From Litorimonas sp964352855 (GTDB taxonomy: Bacteria > Pseudomonadota > Alphaproteobacteria > Caulobacterales > Maricaulaceae), in the NCBI GenBank assembly GCA_964352855.1, contig CAYGTR010000011.1, positions 14,839 to 78,838 on the forward strand: a DNA stretch of 64,000 bases, written 5' to 3'. Of this stretch, positions 34,096 to 42,994 are shown piece by piece. Position 1 is the first letter of the stretch. Every line of letters starts with the position of its first letter. The position numbers and the translations under genes are program-made. The notes under the pieces were generated by a model. That model made no database searches and had not been told where the DNA came from. It saw nothing but the letters and a program-made list of their open reading frames with translations.

Positions 34096-34458
34096 TTACA
34101 TGGGTTGCCAAAGCTGAATAGGATTGCCTTCCGGGTCCTTAAGGCGCGCAAAGAGACCGTTTGGGTAAGTCTGCGGATCCACGTCAACCTTTATCCTGGC
34201 GGCTTCAAGTTGTCCTACCATTCGCATCAAATCCTTGACCCGGAAATTCATCATCCATTGTTTTTCATTGTCTTCAAAGTAAGATGTATCTTGAGGGAAT
34301 GGATTGAATATGGTTGTCCCGCCGCTTTGTCGCCATACAGGCGCATTATAGCTCGTTGGCCCTTCGGTGATCCCAAGATGGGTTGCATACCAAACTTTCA
34401 TGGTTGCCGGGTCATGAGATCGAAAAAAGAACCCGCCAATACCTTCAACTTTTTCCAT
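34096..34458 (-). CDS. VOC/glyoxalase-fold protein
   Basis: This 120-residue VOC protein starts MEKVEGIGGFFFRSHDPATMKVWYATHLGI, a form common in single-domain VOC proteins. FRVKDLMRMVGQLEAARIKVD and the C-terminal LKDPEGNPIQLWQPM give the second half and the metal Glu/Gln region. It lies 5 bp after the DUF4199 gene. Three VOC paralogues in one operon point to a shared small-molecule detoxification or modification task (inference). Confidence 0.82.
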   Translation of the reverse strand: MEKVEGIGGFFFRSHDPATMKVWYATHLGITEGPTSYNAPVWRQSGGTTIFNPFPQDTSYFEDNEKQWMMNFRVKDLMRMVGQLEAARIKVDVDPQTYPNGLFARLKDPEGNPIQLWQPM

Positions 34459-34463
34459 AATGT

Positions 34464-34988
34464 TTATCCTCTTTTTCTTTTGGGGAATCGAAGGAAAAAA
34501 GCAGAGACTAAAGAGACAATTAAACCGATAGGAAAAATCTCCGTAAAGGTGATCGGAATTCGATAAAACGGATTCCCATACTGCTCTATCGTTTTCGCCA
34601 TACCATCTTTAATTTTAGCGAGTTCTTCAGCAGTGATACCCGAAGCTTCCTTTTCAGCTATATATGCCTCAGCATAGTCATTGATGAATGTATAGTCCGA
34701 AATAGTGAGGTAAATCTCCCAAACAATGATATAGACTATGCCTGCGACTGCGGTGATACCAAGACCGATCAGCAAGGCTTTCCCAAAGGTAATAACGCCG
34801 CCTTGTTCTTGATCGCGATATTTACGCACCCCGAAATATATCAGGGAAAAAGCCAAAAACATGATAAGAAAACCGGTTGCTTGGGAGGCTCCCAAACTTC
34901 CACTGTCCGACAAGACGATACCGACCAAAATGGTACAAATCGTAATTAAACCTGAAATAACGCCGTAAATTAGAAGTAGTCTGACCAT
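34464..34988 (-). CDS. DUF4199 family membrane protein
   Basis: This 174-residue protein has four membrane helices. The block LIYFGVRKYRDQEQGGVITFGKALLIGLGI after helix 2 is the signature of DUF4199. A cytosolic or periplasmic helix rich in Glu/Lys (AEAYIAEKEASGITAEELAKIKDGM) separates helices 3 and 4. The function is unknown. It lies between the membrane-anchored LuxR-type regulator and a VOC gene, and is probably in their operon. Confidence 0.83.
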   Translation of the reverse strand: MVRLLLIYGVISGLITICTILVGIVLSDSGSLGASQATGFLIMFLAFSLIYFGVRKYRDQEQGGVITFGKALLIGLGITAVAGIVYIIVWEIYLTISDYTFINDYAEAYIAEKEASGITAEELAKIKDGMAKTIEQYGNPFYRIPITFTEIFPIGLIVSLVSAFFLRFPKRKRG

Positions 34989-35082
34989 AATGTTTCCTCA
35001 CACACATTAGGGTGAAAATTTGACCTAAAATCTTTACTAGGGCTATCGCCCAAAAGGGTGAGAAACGATACTTAACCCGTTT

Positions 35083-35523
35083 TTATGACGGTAAAATGCG
35101 TAAATCTCGCGCGGCACTCACAGCGTTCATCCGTCCGCTCACTTTTAATTTGGTATATAAATTAGCGATATGTGTTTTCACGGTATTCGGCGATATCCCC
35201 AGATCTCTTGCGATTTGTTTATTCGAGTGTCCCTTGGCAAGCGCCATAAGAACCATATGTTCTCGGCGTGTCACGCCGAGATGTTTCAGCGCTTTTTCGT
35301 TCACTTCAAAAACGCTTTTCGTGTCTCGCTTTTGGCTAAGGCGGTGCCCAACCCATATGCCCAGCACGGTAAACCCGCTCACCAGAGCCAAAATATATAT
35401 CTCAGTCGTGAGAGAGCGCACAAAATATTTAAATTCAAGCCATTCGAGCGCAAAGGCACTGAGGGCCAATAAAAACCCGGCTAAACATAATTGCGATTTT
35501 TTGCCAAGATGCATGCCTTTCAT
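35083..35523 (-). CDS. Membrane-anchored LuxR-type (GerE) HTH regulator
   Basis: This protein of about 146 residues has two N-terminal membrane helices (about residues 9-30 and 40-58) followed by a LuxR/GerE DNA-binding domain. The latter is seen in VTRREHMVLMALAKGHSNKQ, IARDLGISPNTVKTHIANL and YTKLKVSGRMNAV. It has no receiver or autoinducer domain, so any signal must come through the membrane part. ATG at 35523 has AGGA at good spacing; the TTG at 35538 is unlikely. It heads the leftward DUF4199/VOC gene set, and an inverted repeat lies just upstream. Confidence 0.83.
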   Translation of the reverse strand: MKGMHLGKKSQLCLAGFLLALSAFALEWLEFKYFVRSLTTEIYILALVSGFTVLGIWVGHRLSQKRDTKSVFEVNEKALKHLGVTRREHMVLMALAKGHSNKQIARDLGISPNTVKTHIANLYTKLKVSGRMNAVSAARDLRILPS

Positions 35524-35546
35524 CCTCTTCCTCGACAAACAATATC

Positions 35547-35570
35547 ATATGGTATTCATATAAACCATAT
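35547..35570. promoter_or_regulatory. Inverted repeat upstream of the LuxR-type gene
   Basis: Perfect arms ATATGGT and ACCATAT are separated by 10 bases, so the half-sites lie on successive DNA turns. The repeat starts 24 bp before the regulator start. It is a reasonable binding site for the LuxR-type dimer (inference). Confidence 0.5.
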
Positions 35571-35710
35571 CTCTCATTAATTTCGCCTAGGAAAATGCCA
35601 ACTATTGTCTTACCCTTAGCATATCTGACCGCGGTAAAACCGACGGAAGCCTCGTTTCCATTTTTACATTTCATTCATATAAATTATTCACGAATGACTC
35701 ACCCTAACTC

Positions 35711-35740
35711 TTGACGAACCTTTTTCACTCCATCTGCTAT
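35711..35740 (+). promoter_or_regulatory. Candidate promoter of the tad pilus operon
   Basis: TTGACG (35711-35716), an 18-base spacer and TGCTAT (35735-35740) form a plausible sigma-70 promoter about 55 bp before cpaB. It is the best -35/-10 pair in the 250-bp gap between the divergent genes. Confidence 0.5.
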
Positions 35741-35793
35741 GGTGGACCTCTTTCAACATGTGTTTGGAATAATGATTGGGCTGGGTACGTTAC

Positions 35794-36795
35794 ATGCGAA
35801 TGAATACATTGATAACATTGGGCGCATCTGCAGCTTTTGGCATTATGGCGGTACTTCTGGCGCGTGGATGGATCAATAAAGCCGTCGAAAATGAGTTTCG
35901 ACAATCAACGCCCCTCTCGACCGCAACGCCTGTCCCAATACAACTAAATACTGTGCCCGTTTTGATTGCGGACATGGATCTCGCCTTTGGCGATAATCTG
36001 GCACTTAATGCTGTCAGGCTTGTCAATTATCCGGAAGATGCCGTCCCAACCGGCGCTTTTACCGCCATAGAAGATTTATTCGACAATCAAGGTGAACGGG
36101 TTGTCTTGTCTCAAATCGCTTATAATGAACCCATTTTAGAACACAAAATTACCGGCCCAAATGGCCGTGCCAGCCTGTCTGCGCGCATCCGTCCCGGGTA
36201 CCGAGCCGTGGCCGTTCGTGTGGATGATGTCTCTGGCGTCGCAGGTTTTGTGGTTCCCGGAGATATTGTTGACATCATCTATACACGCGAACCGGAGACC
36301 GCAGTAAATGGTCGAAAAAACGGACCCGGGGCTGCAGCCACGGCATATGTGTCTGATGTTATTTTGCAGAATGTAACCGTTTTAGGAGTAGATCAAAATC
36401 AATCCGAGACGACAGCTGCCCCAGATGTCGCCAGAACCGTCACTCTGGAAGTGACGAATGAAGAAGGGCAAGCACTTAGCCTCGCCATGGAATATGGTTC
36501 GCTATCACTCTCTTTGCGGGGCGTCGGTGAAATACTTCCGAGTGCGGCACGGCAACTTAAATTAAGCGATTTAGGTCCAAAGTATACACGTCCAAGAGCC
36601 CAGCACACCAAAAGAAAAACTGTTTCAAAACAAGCAGAACCAAAACCCTCAAATGTCGCAGAAGTCGTCATTATTCGCAGCGATTCTGATAAAAAAGAAA
36701 CTGTCGAACGTTTGAACGTCAAACGAGAAATAACAGTTCAAGAACGCACAGCCAATGAGGCAACGACCTTATTGTCTGAATTGGCAGGAGGGTAA
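35794..36795 (+). CDS. cpaB: Flp pilus assembly protein CpaB
   Basis: CpaB (RcpC) is a periplasmic protein needed for Tad pilus biogenesis, thought to work with the secretin. The roughly 333-residue protein has an N-terminal membrane anchor (ITLGASAAFGIMAVLLARGWI), a SAF-type domain starting VLIADMDLAFGDNLALNAVRLV and the CpaB core GYRAVAVRVDDVSGVAGFVVPGDIVDIIY. The C-terminal tail is Lys/Glu-rich and poorly conserved. The frame opens with a TTG at 35776; the ATG at 35794 is more likely. It is the first gene of the pilus operon. Confidence 0.92.
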   Translation: MRMNTLITLGASAAFGIMAVLLARGWINKAVENEFRQSTPLSTATPVPIQLNTVPVLIADMDLAFGDNLALNAVRLVNYPEDAVPTGAFTAIEDLFDNQGERVVLSQIAYNEPILEHKITGPNGRASLSARIRPGYRAVAVRVDDVSGVAGFVVPGDIVDIIYTREPETAVNGRKNGPGAAATAYVSDVILQNVTVLGVDQNQSETTAAPDVARTVTLEVTNEEGQALSLAMEYGSLSLSLRGVGEILPSAARQLKLSDLGPKYTRPRAQHTKRKTVSKQAEPKPSNVAEVVIIRSDSDKKETVERLNVKREITVQERTANEATTLLSELAGG

Positions 36796-36799
36796 CACC

Positions 36800-38152
36800 A
36801 TGAAACACATTCTCCTTTTGTCTGCAGCCTGCTTGATGATGGCAAGCCCAACAATCGCTCAGGCCAATTCTTGGGTCGATGACAGTATTACGAAAAAGCG
36901 TGTCTCTACCTCTGTCGTGAAAGACGATATGATCGTTATGCGGACACAAAATCCATTCAAGGAACTGCGCGTTTCCAATACTGAAATTGCGGATGTTGTC
37001 GTTTTAACAAACAAGTCTTTTCAGGTTTTAGGTAAAGCCGGCGGAAAAACAAATGTCATGTTATATGATGGTGACAGACAATTAATCGATGTTGTGGATG
37101 TCACAGTCGGTCATGATCTTGTCTCTCTAAAGAAAACCTTCTTTGAGGCATTCCCGCGCGAGAGAATAGAAGTACGCCCGCTGGCAAATGGTATTTATCT
37201 GAGCGGAGACGTTTCAACTGAAGCGATATCCAAACGTGCAGAAAAAATTGCTCAGGCCTACGCTCCTGACAATGTGACCAACGGTTTGGCGATTAAAGAC
37301 TCGCATCAGGTCATGTTGGAAGTCCGTTTTGTTGAAGCCAGCCGCAAGGCTATCAAAGAGCTTGGCATTGGTCTTTTGACCAGCCAGCAATCCGGCTTAC
37401 AGCCTGATCCCGGTGACTTCTTGGCGCGCACCGGTATCTCGACAAATAACCCCGTTCTATCGGGTGTCTTAAGAGGGGGTATCGGAGGCGCACTTTTGGA
37501 TGCCCGTATTGAGGCATTGGAAGATAAAGGCATTATTCGGACATTGGCGGAGCCCAACCTTGTGGCCATGTCAGGCGAAACGGCCAGCTTTTTAGCAGGC
37601 GGGGAAATACCCATCCCTGTTCCCGGACAACTCGGTCAAATTGCGATTGAGTATCGAAAATTTGGTGTAGGCCTAGCGTTCTCGCCCACTGTTTTGGACG
37701 ATGAAATAATCAACCTGAAAGTCGCACCGGAAGTCAGTCAACTTGACCCCACGACCGCCGTGCGGATTGCCGAAATCACCGTTCCGGGGATTAAGGTAAG
37801 GCGCGCCAACACAACAATCGAGCTTCGCAATGGACAAAGTTTTGCAATTGCAGGCTTGCTGCAATCCGAGAGCTCAAACAATCGCTCGCAAGTGCCTTGG
37901 CTTGGTGACATCCCAATCTTGGGAAGCTTGTTCAGCTCGACACGTTTTCAACAAGATGAAACCGAATTGGTTATCATCGTTACACCCCATCTTGCACAAC
38001 CCGTTAGTGACATCAGTCAACTGACGACACCTCTGGATGACATGCAAATTCCAAGCGAGTTCGGGGCCTTTGTCGGTAGTAAAATAGAAGGCGGTGTTGC
38101 CCCCTTAAGCTTATCACAGCTCTCGGGCGATTACGGCACAGTGTTGGAATAG
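36800..38152 (+). CDS. cpaC: Tad pilus secretin CpaC
   Basis: CpaC (RcpA) forms the outer-membrane channel for the Tad pilus. The roughly 450-residue protein has a signal peptide (ends AQANS), a pilus-secretin N-terminal domain (MRTQNPFKELRVSNTEIADV), a BON-like segment (GIYLSGDVSTEAISKRA), and the secretin domain with VMLEVRFVEASRKAIKELG, RTLAEPNLVAMSGE and LGSLFSSTRFQQDETELVIIVTP. The start ATG at 36800 has AGGAGGG at ideal spacing. It lies 4 bp after cpaB. Confidence 0.94.
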   Translation: MKHILLLSAACLMMASPTIAQANSWVDDSITKKRVSTSVVKDDMIVMRTQNPFKELRVSNTEIADVVVLTNKSFQVLGKAGGKTNVMLYDGDRQLIDVVDVTVGHDLVSLKKTFFEAFPRERIEVRPLANGIYLSGDVSTEAISKRAEKIAQAYAPDNVTNGLAIKDSHQVMLEVRFVEASRKAIKELGIGLLTSQQSGLQPDPGDFLARTGISTNNPVLSGVLRGGIGGALLDARIEALEDKGIIRTLAEPNLVAMSGETASFLAGGEIPIPVPGQLGQIAIEYRKFGVGLAFSPTVLDDEIINLKVAPEVSQLDPTTAVRIAEITVPGIKVRRANTTIELRNGQSFAIAGLLQSESSNNRSQVPWLGDIPILGSLFSSTRFQQDETELVIIVTPHLAQPVSDISQLTTPLDDMQIPSEFGAFVGSKIEGGVAPLSLSQLSGDYGTVLE

Positions 38153-38164
38153 GAATTTGTAGAT

Positions 38165-38434
38165 ATGAAACGTTCAATTAAATGTATCGCAATTCTGATG
38201 CTCAGCAGTGCCCTTTGCGCATGTGCTACATCGCGCCCGGCCTTGTCAGGGCAAGATAATAGTTTTGGGGCTTCCAATCACGCTAATATTCAGGCCCATG
38301 CCATTACGCCCGATCCTGCTCTCAAAGCAGACACCTATATCCCTGCGGATCGTGAGCGGGTTAGGGCGGCACGCGAGTCGTATCGTAATGGAGAGGTAAA
38401 AGAACCAAAAGAGATAGGGTTGCAATCGAATTAA
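38165..38434 (+). CDS. Small Tad-locus lipoprotein
   Basis: This 89-residue lipoprotein (lipobox ALCAC) has a mature part of about 68 residues: NSFGASNHANIQAHAITPDP, then a stretch ending ARESYRNGEVKEPKEIG. It sits where CpaD is found in Caulobacter but is much too short for CpaD. The pattern of N-F-G..N..N.QAHAI.PDP followed by YRNGEVKEP recalls small proteins seen in the same place in tad clusters of other alphaproteobacteria. A role in secretin assembly or pilotin function is an inference from position and lipidation. Confidence 0.75.
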   Translation: MKRSIKCIAILMLSSALCACATSRPALSGQDNSFGASNHANIQAHAITPDPALKADTYIPADRERVRAARESYRNGEVKEPKEIGLQSN

Positions 38435-38496
38435 TTCGAGCGAGCATGTTATATATCAGCATCTGAATACAGCAAATATCTTCGTAGCAAAATTTA

Positions 38497-39531
38497 ATGG
38501 GGTCGATGATGGGTTTTTTCAATAAACGTAATGATGATCCTCGTGACGTCTGGAGCGAAGACATGCGTGCCGATGAAGAAGAGACATTGGTCATTCCGCC
38601 ATGTGGGCTTTGGCACAACACCCCGGACACCCGTGAGAATTCAGTTTTCACAGACAGCCCTAAAGAGACGCTTGAAAAAGCATTCCTGAACGACAAACAG
38701 GTTCCGCCCCATGGGGAGTCTCAATGCTGGGCTTTTATGGGAACCGTAGGTGGCGCCGGGACGACAACTCTTGCTATTCAAGCAGCTTACCAATTGGCGC
38801 AGGACTATGCACGCGACAATCGTAAAATAATTCCGCAAACCGATCCTAAAGTCTGTTTAATTGATCTGGATTTTGAAAATGGCAGCTGTCTGCATCATTT
38901 AGACGTCGAGCCGAGCCTCACCTTAGACGATTTAACAGGCGACGCAAAAGGTGTGGATGCAACATTTGCTCAAGCCCTCATGAGTACACATGCCAGCGGC
39001 ATTAGTGTTTTGGCTGCGCAAAATGTTATGGGCGCGAATAGTAAAATTAATCCACACAAGGTCGTTGCGCTTTTAGAGGCCGCTTGCAGCCTTTTCCCTT
39101 ATGTCATACTTGATCTCCCTCGCCAGTCACAGGGGTGGACTTTGGCGGCACTCGGCGGCTCTGATTTCGTTGGCATTGTTGCCGATCTGACGATACCGTC
39201 CCTTCACATGGCCCGAGCCAAACGTATGCAGATAGCCGAAATGTTTGATCATAAAAAAACATGTGAAGTCATTTTAAATAAATATGAGCGACGTTCATTT
39301 AAAAACGCGTTGCGATTGGCAGATGCAGAAATCGCGCTCCAATCAAAAGCGTTTGCAACATTATGTGCAGATCCGGATACAACGCGTGAAGCTCTGAATT
39401 GTGGGGAACCGGTTGGACTTATTCGCCCCGAAAGCCGCTATGCAAAAGAGAGTCGCAAGCTCTTAAGCCTTATTATCGAACGCCAACAGACATCGTCATT
39501 GGACAGCCATATTGTCAAAGCCGTTGCCTGA
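38497..39531 (+). CDS. cpaE: CpaE-type pilus assembly ATPase-like protein
   Basis: CpaE is a MinD/ParA-fold protein that helps localise Tad pilus assembly. In this roughly 344-residue protein the ATPase fold starts CWAFMGTVGGAGTTTLAIQAA, in which the Walker A lacks the usual Lys, as in other CpaE proteins. Next comes VCLIDLDFENGSCLHHLDVEPS. The N-terminal receiver-like domain of longer CpaE proteins is replaced by about 75 residues of low-similarity sequence. Starts at 38497, 38506 and 38509 are all possible. It precedes cpaF by 95 bp. Confidence 0.85.
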   Translation: MGSMMGFFNKRNDDPRDVWSEDMRADEEETLVIPPCGLWHNTPDTRENSVFTDSPKETLEKAFLNDKQVPPHGESQCWAFMGTVGGAGTTTLAIQAAYQLAQDYARDNRKIIPQTDPKVCLIDLDFENGSCLHHLDVEPSLTLDDLTGDAKGVDATFAQALMSTHASGISVLAAQNVMGANSKINPHKVVALLEAACSLFPYVILDLPRQSQGWTLAALGGSDFVGIVADLTIPSLHMARAKRMQIAEMFDHKKTCEVILNKYERRSFKNALRLADAEIALQSKAFATLCADPDTTREALNCGEPVGLIRPESRYAKESRKLLSLIIERQQTSSLDSHIVKAVA

Positions 39532-39626
39532 TTAAGCCCACCTTAACCCTATAAGCTAACGTCGATTTTAAGCCTTTGTTTTAAGTCAGAATCATTAGGA
39601 TTCATGATTTAAAGACCAAGGACATA

Positions 39627-41087
39627 ATGGGACGATTTTCGATATATCTGGAAGACGACAAACCCCAAGCGACTGCAGTAGAAAATCGGCCGTGCCCGGA
39701 AGCCTTAATCGCGCCTGTCAAACCGTTATCTGAACCCTCGCCAAAAATGGTGTCTGATCAGCCAAAAACAAAACGCGATCCATTAATCGATTTAAAACTG
39801 AAGCTGCATAGCCGACTCATTGACGAGGTTGATTTGGCCAGTCTTGAGGGTATGGACAGCGCGCTTGTTAAAGAAAATATATTCGAGATCATTAGAGCCT
39901 TCGCCAAAGAAGAAAAACTGAAATTAAATCATGAAGACCTTCATACGCTATCAGAAGGCATATATGATGAAATGACAGGCCTCGGGCCGCTTGAACCACT
40001 TCTGGCGGATGAACGTATCTCTGACATTCTCATCAATGGTCATGAGCAAGTTTATGTCGAGATGGGCGGAGAATTAGAATTATCTGAAGCCCATTTTGCC
40101 TCTGAAGACCACCTCATTCGTATCATTAACCGCATTGTTGCCCAAGTCGGACGCCGCGTGGATGAGAGCCAGCCGCTCTGTGATGCGCGTCTCTTGGACG
40201 GAAGTCGCGTAAATGTGGCCATCGCACCTATTGCCGTTGACGGCCCGCTCGTCTCCATTCGAAAATTCTCAAAAACCCCCTTGACCTTGGATAAGTTGGT
40301 ACAATTTGGTGCCATTCCTGACGTGGTTGCACAATTTCTCTGGGCGGCTTGCAAGGCGCGTGTCACAATATTGATATCGGGTGGTACAGGTTCAGGTAAG
40401 ACGACATTGTTGAATGCTCTGAGCCAGTCAATTTCCCATAAAGAGCGCCTCATAACAATTGAAGATGCCGCGGAACTGCAATTACAACAACCTCATGTTG
40501 CCCGCATGGAAACGCGTCCTCCAAATATTGAGGGCAAAGGTGAGATCCGACAGCGCGGCCTCGTTAAAAATGCCCTACGTATGCGACCAGACAGAGTTAT
40601 TTTGGGCGAGGTGCGCGGCGAGGAAGCTTTTGATATGTTGCAGGCCATGAATACAGGTCATGAAGGGTCTATGGCGACTTTACATGCCAATACGCCGCGT
40701 GACGCTATTACCCGTTTGGAGCAAATGGTCGCCATGGGGGATATGAAAATCACACCCGAAGCCGTTGCCGGACAAATTGCATCGGCTGTTGGCCTTATTG
40801 TTCAAGCGCAACGCCTATCGGACGGGCAACGCAAAATAACGTCTATTGCCGAAATAACGGGTATGGAAGGTGCCATTATTCAAATGCAAGAAATCTTCAA
40901 CTATACGCGGACAGGCACAGGGACAAAGCATGAAGTCATTGGCGAATTTCGTGCAACAGGTATTCGTCCAAAATGTTTAGATGGAATTATCTGTCAAAAC
41001 ATTCCACTGCCGGACGGACTTTTCGAACCGCGCGTTTTACCCGTCGGGCCTATTTCTGACAAAACGATTAAAGAGCGTGTGGGATAA
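39627..41087 (+). CDS. cpaF: Tad pilus secretion ATPase CpaF
   Basis: CpaF (TadA) is the VirB11-like ATPase driving pilus assembly and retraction. The 486-residue protein has a disordered, Pro-rich N terminus, then the N-terminal domain with MTGLGPLEPLLADERISDILING, and the ATPase domain. The Walker A is ISGGTGSGKTTLLNALS (about residue 252), the Asp box ITIEDAAELQL, the Walker B MRPDRVILGEVRGEEAFDML and the His box STGHEGSMATLHAN-like sequence (here MNTGHEGSMATLHAN). All catalytic motifs are intact. It is followed by tadB one base after its stop. Confidence 0.96.
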   Translation: MGRFSIYLEDDKPQATAVENRPCPEALIAPVKPLSEPSPKMVSDQPKTKRDPLIDLKLKLHSRLIDEVDLASLEGMDSALVKENIFEIIRAFAKEEKLKLNHEDLHTLSEGIYDEMTGLGPLEPLLADERISDILINGHEQVYVEMGGELELSEAHFASEDHLIRIINRIVAQVGRRVDESQPLCDARLLDGSRVNVAIAPIAVDGPLVSIRKFSKTPLTLDKLVQFGAIPDVVAQFLWAACKARVTILISGGTGSGKTTLLNALSQSISHKERLITIEDAAELQLQQPHVARMETRPPNIEGKGEIRQRGLVKNALRMRPDRVILGEVRGEEAFDMLQAMNTGHEGSMATLHANTPRDAITRLEQMVAMGDMKITPEAVAGQIASAVGLIVQAQRLSDGQRKITSIAEITGMEGAIIQMQEIFNYTRTGTGTKHEVIGEFRATGIRPKCLDGIICQNIPLPDGLFEPRVLPVGPISDKTIKERVG

Positions 41088-41088
41088 A

Positions 41089-42048
41089 ATGTCACTCTCC
41101 CCGCAATATCTTATTTACTTTCTCATTTTTTGTGCTGGCTTTTTGGCATTGCAAACATTGATTGGTGCGGGGCGGCAGGCCGCGACACAGGTTAAATCGG
41201 CTAATGACAGAATGCGGCGCATGAAGTCAGATGATACCCCATCTGTTGTTCTTTCAAAAATAAAACGCGCACGGGGTCTAAATGATGAAGACCAAATTCA
41301 AGTGTTTATGGCTTGGCTCGGCAGGCTGGTGCTGCAATCTGGATTGCCCTTGGGTACATATGGTATTTATGCCTTTATATCCATCGGCACGATAATAGGT
41401 GCCGTTTCGTTCGGCTTACTCAAAGGGACACTTTTATGGGCAGGTGCAGGCTTCGTTCTTGGCGGCGCTGCACCGATTGGGGGCCTGATTTTCTTTGTGA
41501 AACGTCGACGTAAAAAGGCGGTAGAACAACTGTCAGAAGCACTGGATGTTATTGTCAGATCACTCAGGGCTGGACATCCCGTTCCTGTGGCTATGTCTTT
41601 GGTCGCCCGTGAAATGCCTGACCCGATTGGGTCAGAATTTGGCATTGCAAGTGATGAAATCGCCTTTGGGTCAACCATTTCAGCCGCAGTTCAGCGCTTG
41701 TCAGATCGCGTTGGGCATGAAGATTTTGAATTGTTTTCGGCCATGATCCGCCTGCAGGAACGTACGGGTGGTAATCTGGCGGAACTGTTGGCCTCTAATT
41801 CTAAGACGATAAGGGACAGACAACGCATGCGCCTAAAGATAAAAGCGGCCTCAGCAGAGGGCCGAATGTCAGCCCTTATCTTGAATGCTGCCCCGCTTTT
41901 AATGTTTCTGGGCGTCAGCCAACTCGCCCCGGAATTTTATGGAGAAGTAGAAGGGAGTCCCATTTTGACTTACTCTCTTTGGGGTGTCCTTATTTGGATG
42001 GGCATTGGAAATTTAGTCATGCATAAAATGATTAATTTCAAGATTTAG
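41089..42048 (+). CDS. tadB: Tad pilus inner-membrane protein TadB
   Basis: TadB is one of the two platform proteins on which CpaF acts. The roughly 319-residue protein has an N-terminal helix, a second helix pair near GTYGIYAFISIGTIIGAVSFG, the type II secretion F domain with LSEALDVIVRSLRAGHPVPVA and GNLAELLASNSKTIRDRQRM, and a C-terminal helix pair. The ATG at 41089 (MSLSPQ) avoids the long overlap with cpaF and gives the family length. TadC follows after AGGAGGG. Confidence 0.92.
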   Translation: MSLSPQYLIYFLIFCAGFLALQTLIGAGRQAATQVKSANDRMRRMKSDDTPSVVLSKIKRARGLNDEDQIQVFMAWLGRLVLQSGLPLGTYGIYAFISIGTIIGAVSFGLLKGTLLWAGAGFVLGGAAPIGGLIFFVKRRRKKAVEQLSEALDVIVRSLRAGHPVPVAMSLVAREMPDPIGSEFGIASDEIAFGSTISAAVQRLSDRVGHEDFELFSAMIRLQERTGGNLAELLASNSKTIRDRQRMRLKIKAASAEGRMSALILNAAPLLMFLGVSQLAPEFYGEVEGSPILTYSLWGVLIWMGIGNLVMHKMINFKI

Positions 42049-42060
42049 GAGGGTAGAGCT

Positions 42061-42993
42061 ATGGCCCCTTCAACAGTTTCCAATATTGTTACAATTCTGA
42101 TTGCGTCCGGCTTCTTGGTGATATCGCTTTCATTAATGGGGCTCGCTATCAGGGATGCCTTGTTGCACAATCAAAAAATCACGCGTCGCTTGGCCGGTGG
42201 AGGCGGATTGGATGCGCTTGACTTGGAACAGCAGAGAGCCAAAAAAAGTCTGCTGACGCAACTTGGTAGTCATTTCACACTCCCTAATGCTGAAGAAATT
42301 ACCCGCCTGCGTTTCCAATTATCCCAAGCTGGATATTATAACCCGAATGCTGTGAAAAACTTCGTCGCTATCCGGGCAATTTGCCTATTTGGCCCGCAAT
42401 TTATGGCTATGGCGTCATGGGGGTTTCTCTACAGTAAATTTGACATTCAAGGGGCCGTAGGCATCACGACCGGATTGGCTATTCTTGGACTACTCGGGCC
42501 TAATTATTTTATCCGGTGGAAAAAAAATAAGCGCACCGATCAATGCCGGAATGGTTTTCCGGATATGATGGATCTATTGGTCGCCTGCATAGAAGCGGGC
42601 CTTGGACTTGACGCGGCTTTGATAAGAGTCAGCCATGAATTGGGGGGGCGCTATCCGGCGTTGAAAATTAATTTAGATATTATGAATTTAGAATTACGCG
42701 CAGGGCGCTTGCGTCATGAAGCCATAACAAATTTTGCCAATCGTATTAATTTGGAAGAGGCTAAGGCCCTCGCGATTATGCTGAAACAAGCCGAAGATAT
42801 GGGTAGTTCAATCGGCGCGACTTTACGGACGTTTTCTGAAGAAATGCGAACAAAAAGAATGTTAAAAGCAGAAGAAAAAGCGATGGCCCTCTCCGCCAAG
42901 CTGACAGTCCCGCTCATCCTTTTCATCTTCCCGACCATCATGGTGCTTTTATTGGTGCCGGCCGCTATCCGCCTTATGGAGTCCTTGGGTTAA
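42061..42993 (+). CDS. tadC: Tad pilus inner-membrane protein TadC
   Basis: TadC pairs with TadB in the pilus platform. The 310-residue protein has N-terminal helices, a T2SSF domain with FPDMMDLLVACIEAGLGLDAAL and ELRAGRLRHEAITNFANR, and a C-terminal hydrophobic helix starting KLTVPLILFIFPTIMVLLL. The start follows AGGAGGG at good spacing. It is separated from the TPR gene by one base. Confidence 0.93.
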   Translation: MAPSTVSNIVTILIASGFLVISLSLMGLAIRDALLHNQKITRRLAGGGGLDALDLEQQRAKKSLLTQLGSHFTLPNAEEITRLRFQLSQAGYYNPNAVKNFVAIRAICLFGPQFMAMASWGFLYSKFDIQGAVGITTGLAILGLLGPNYFIRWKKNKRTDQCRNGFPDMMDLLVACIEAGLGLDAALIRVSHELGGRYPALKINLDIMNLELRAGRLRHEAITNFANRINLEEAKALAIMLKQAEDMGSSIGATLRTFSEEMRTKRMLKAEEKAMALSAKLTVPLILFIFPTIMVLLLVPAAIRLMESLG

Positions 42994-42994
42994 G

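Noticed and set aside
38735..38790. CpaE Walker A without Lys as a sign of inactivation
   Set aside because: The GGAGTTT form is usual for CpaE-type proteins, so it is not an anomaly of this gene.
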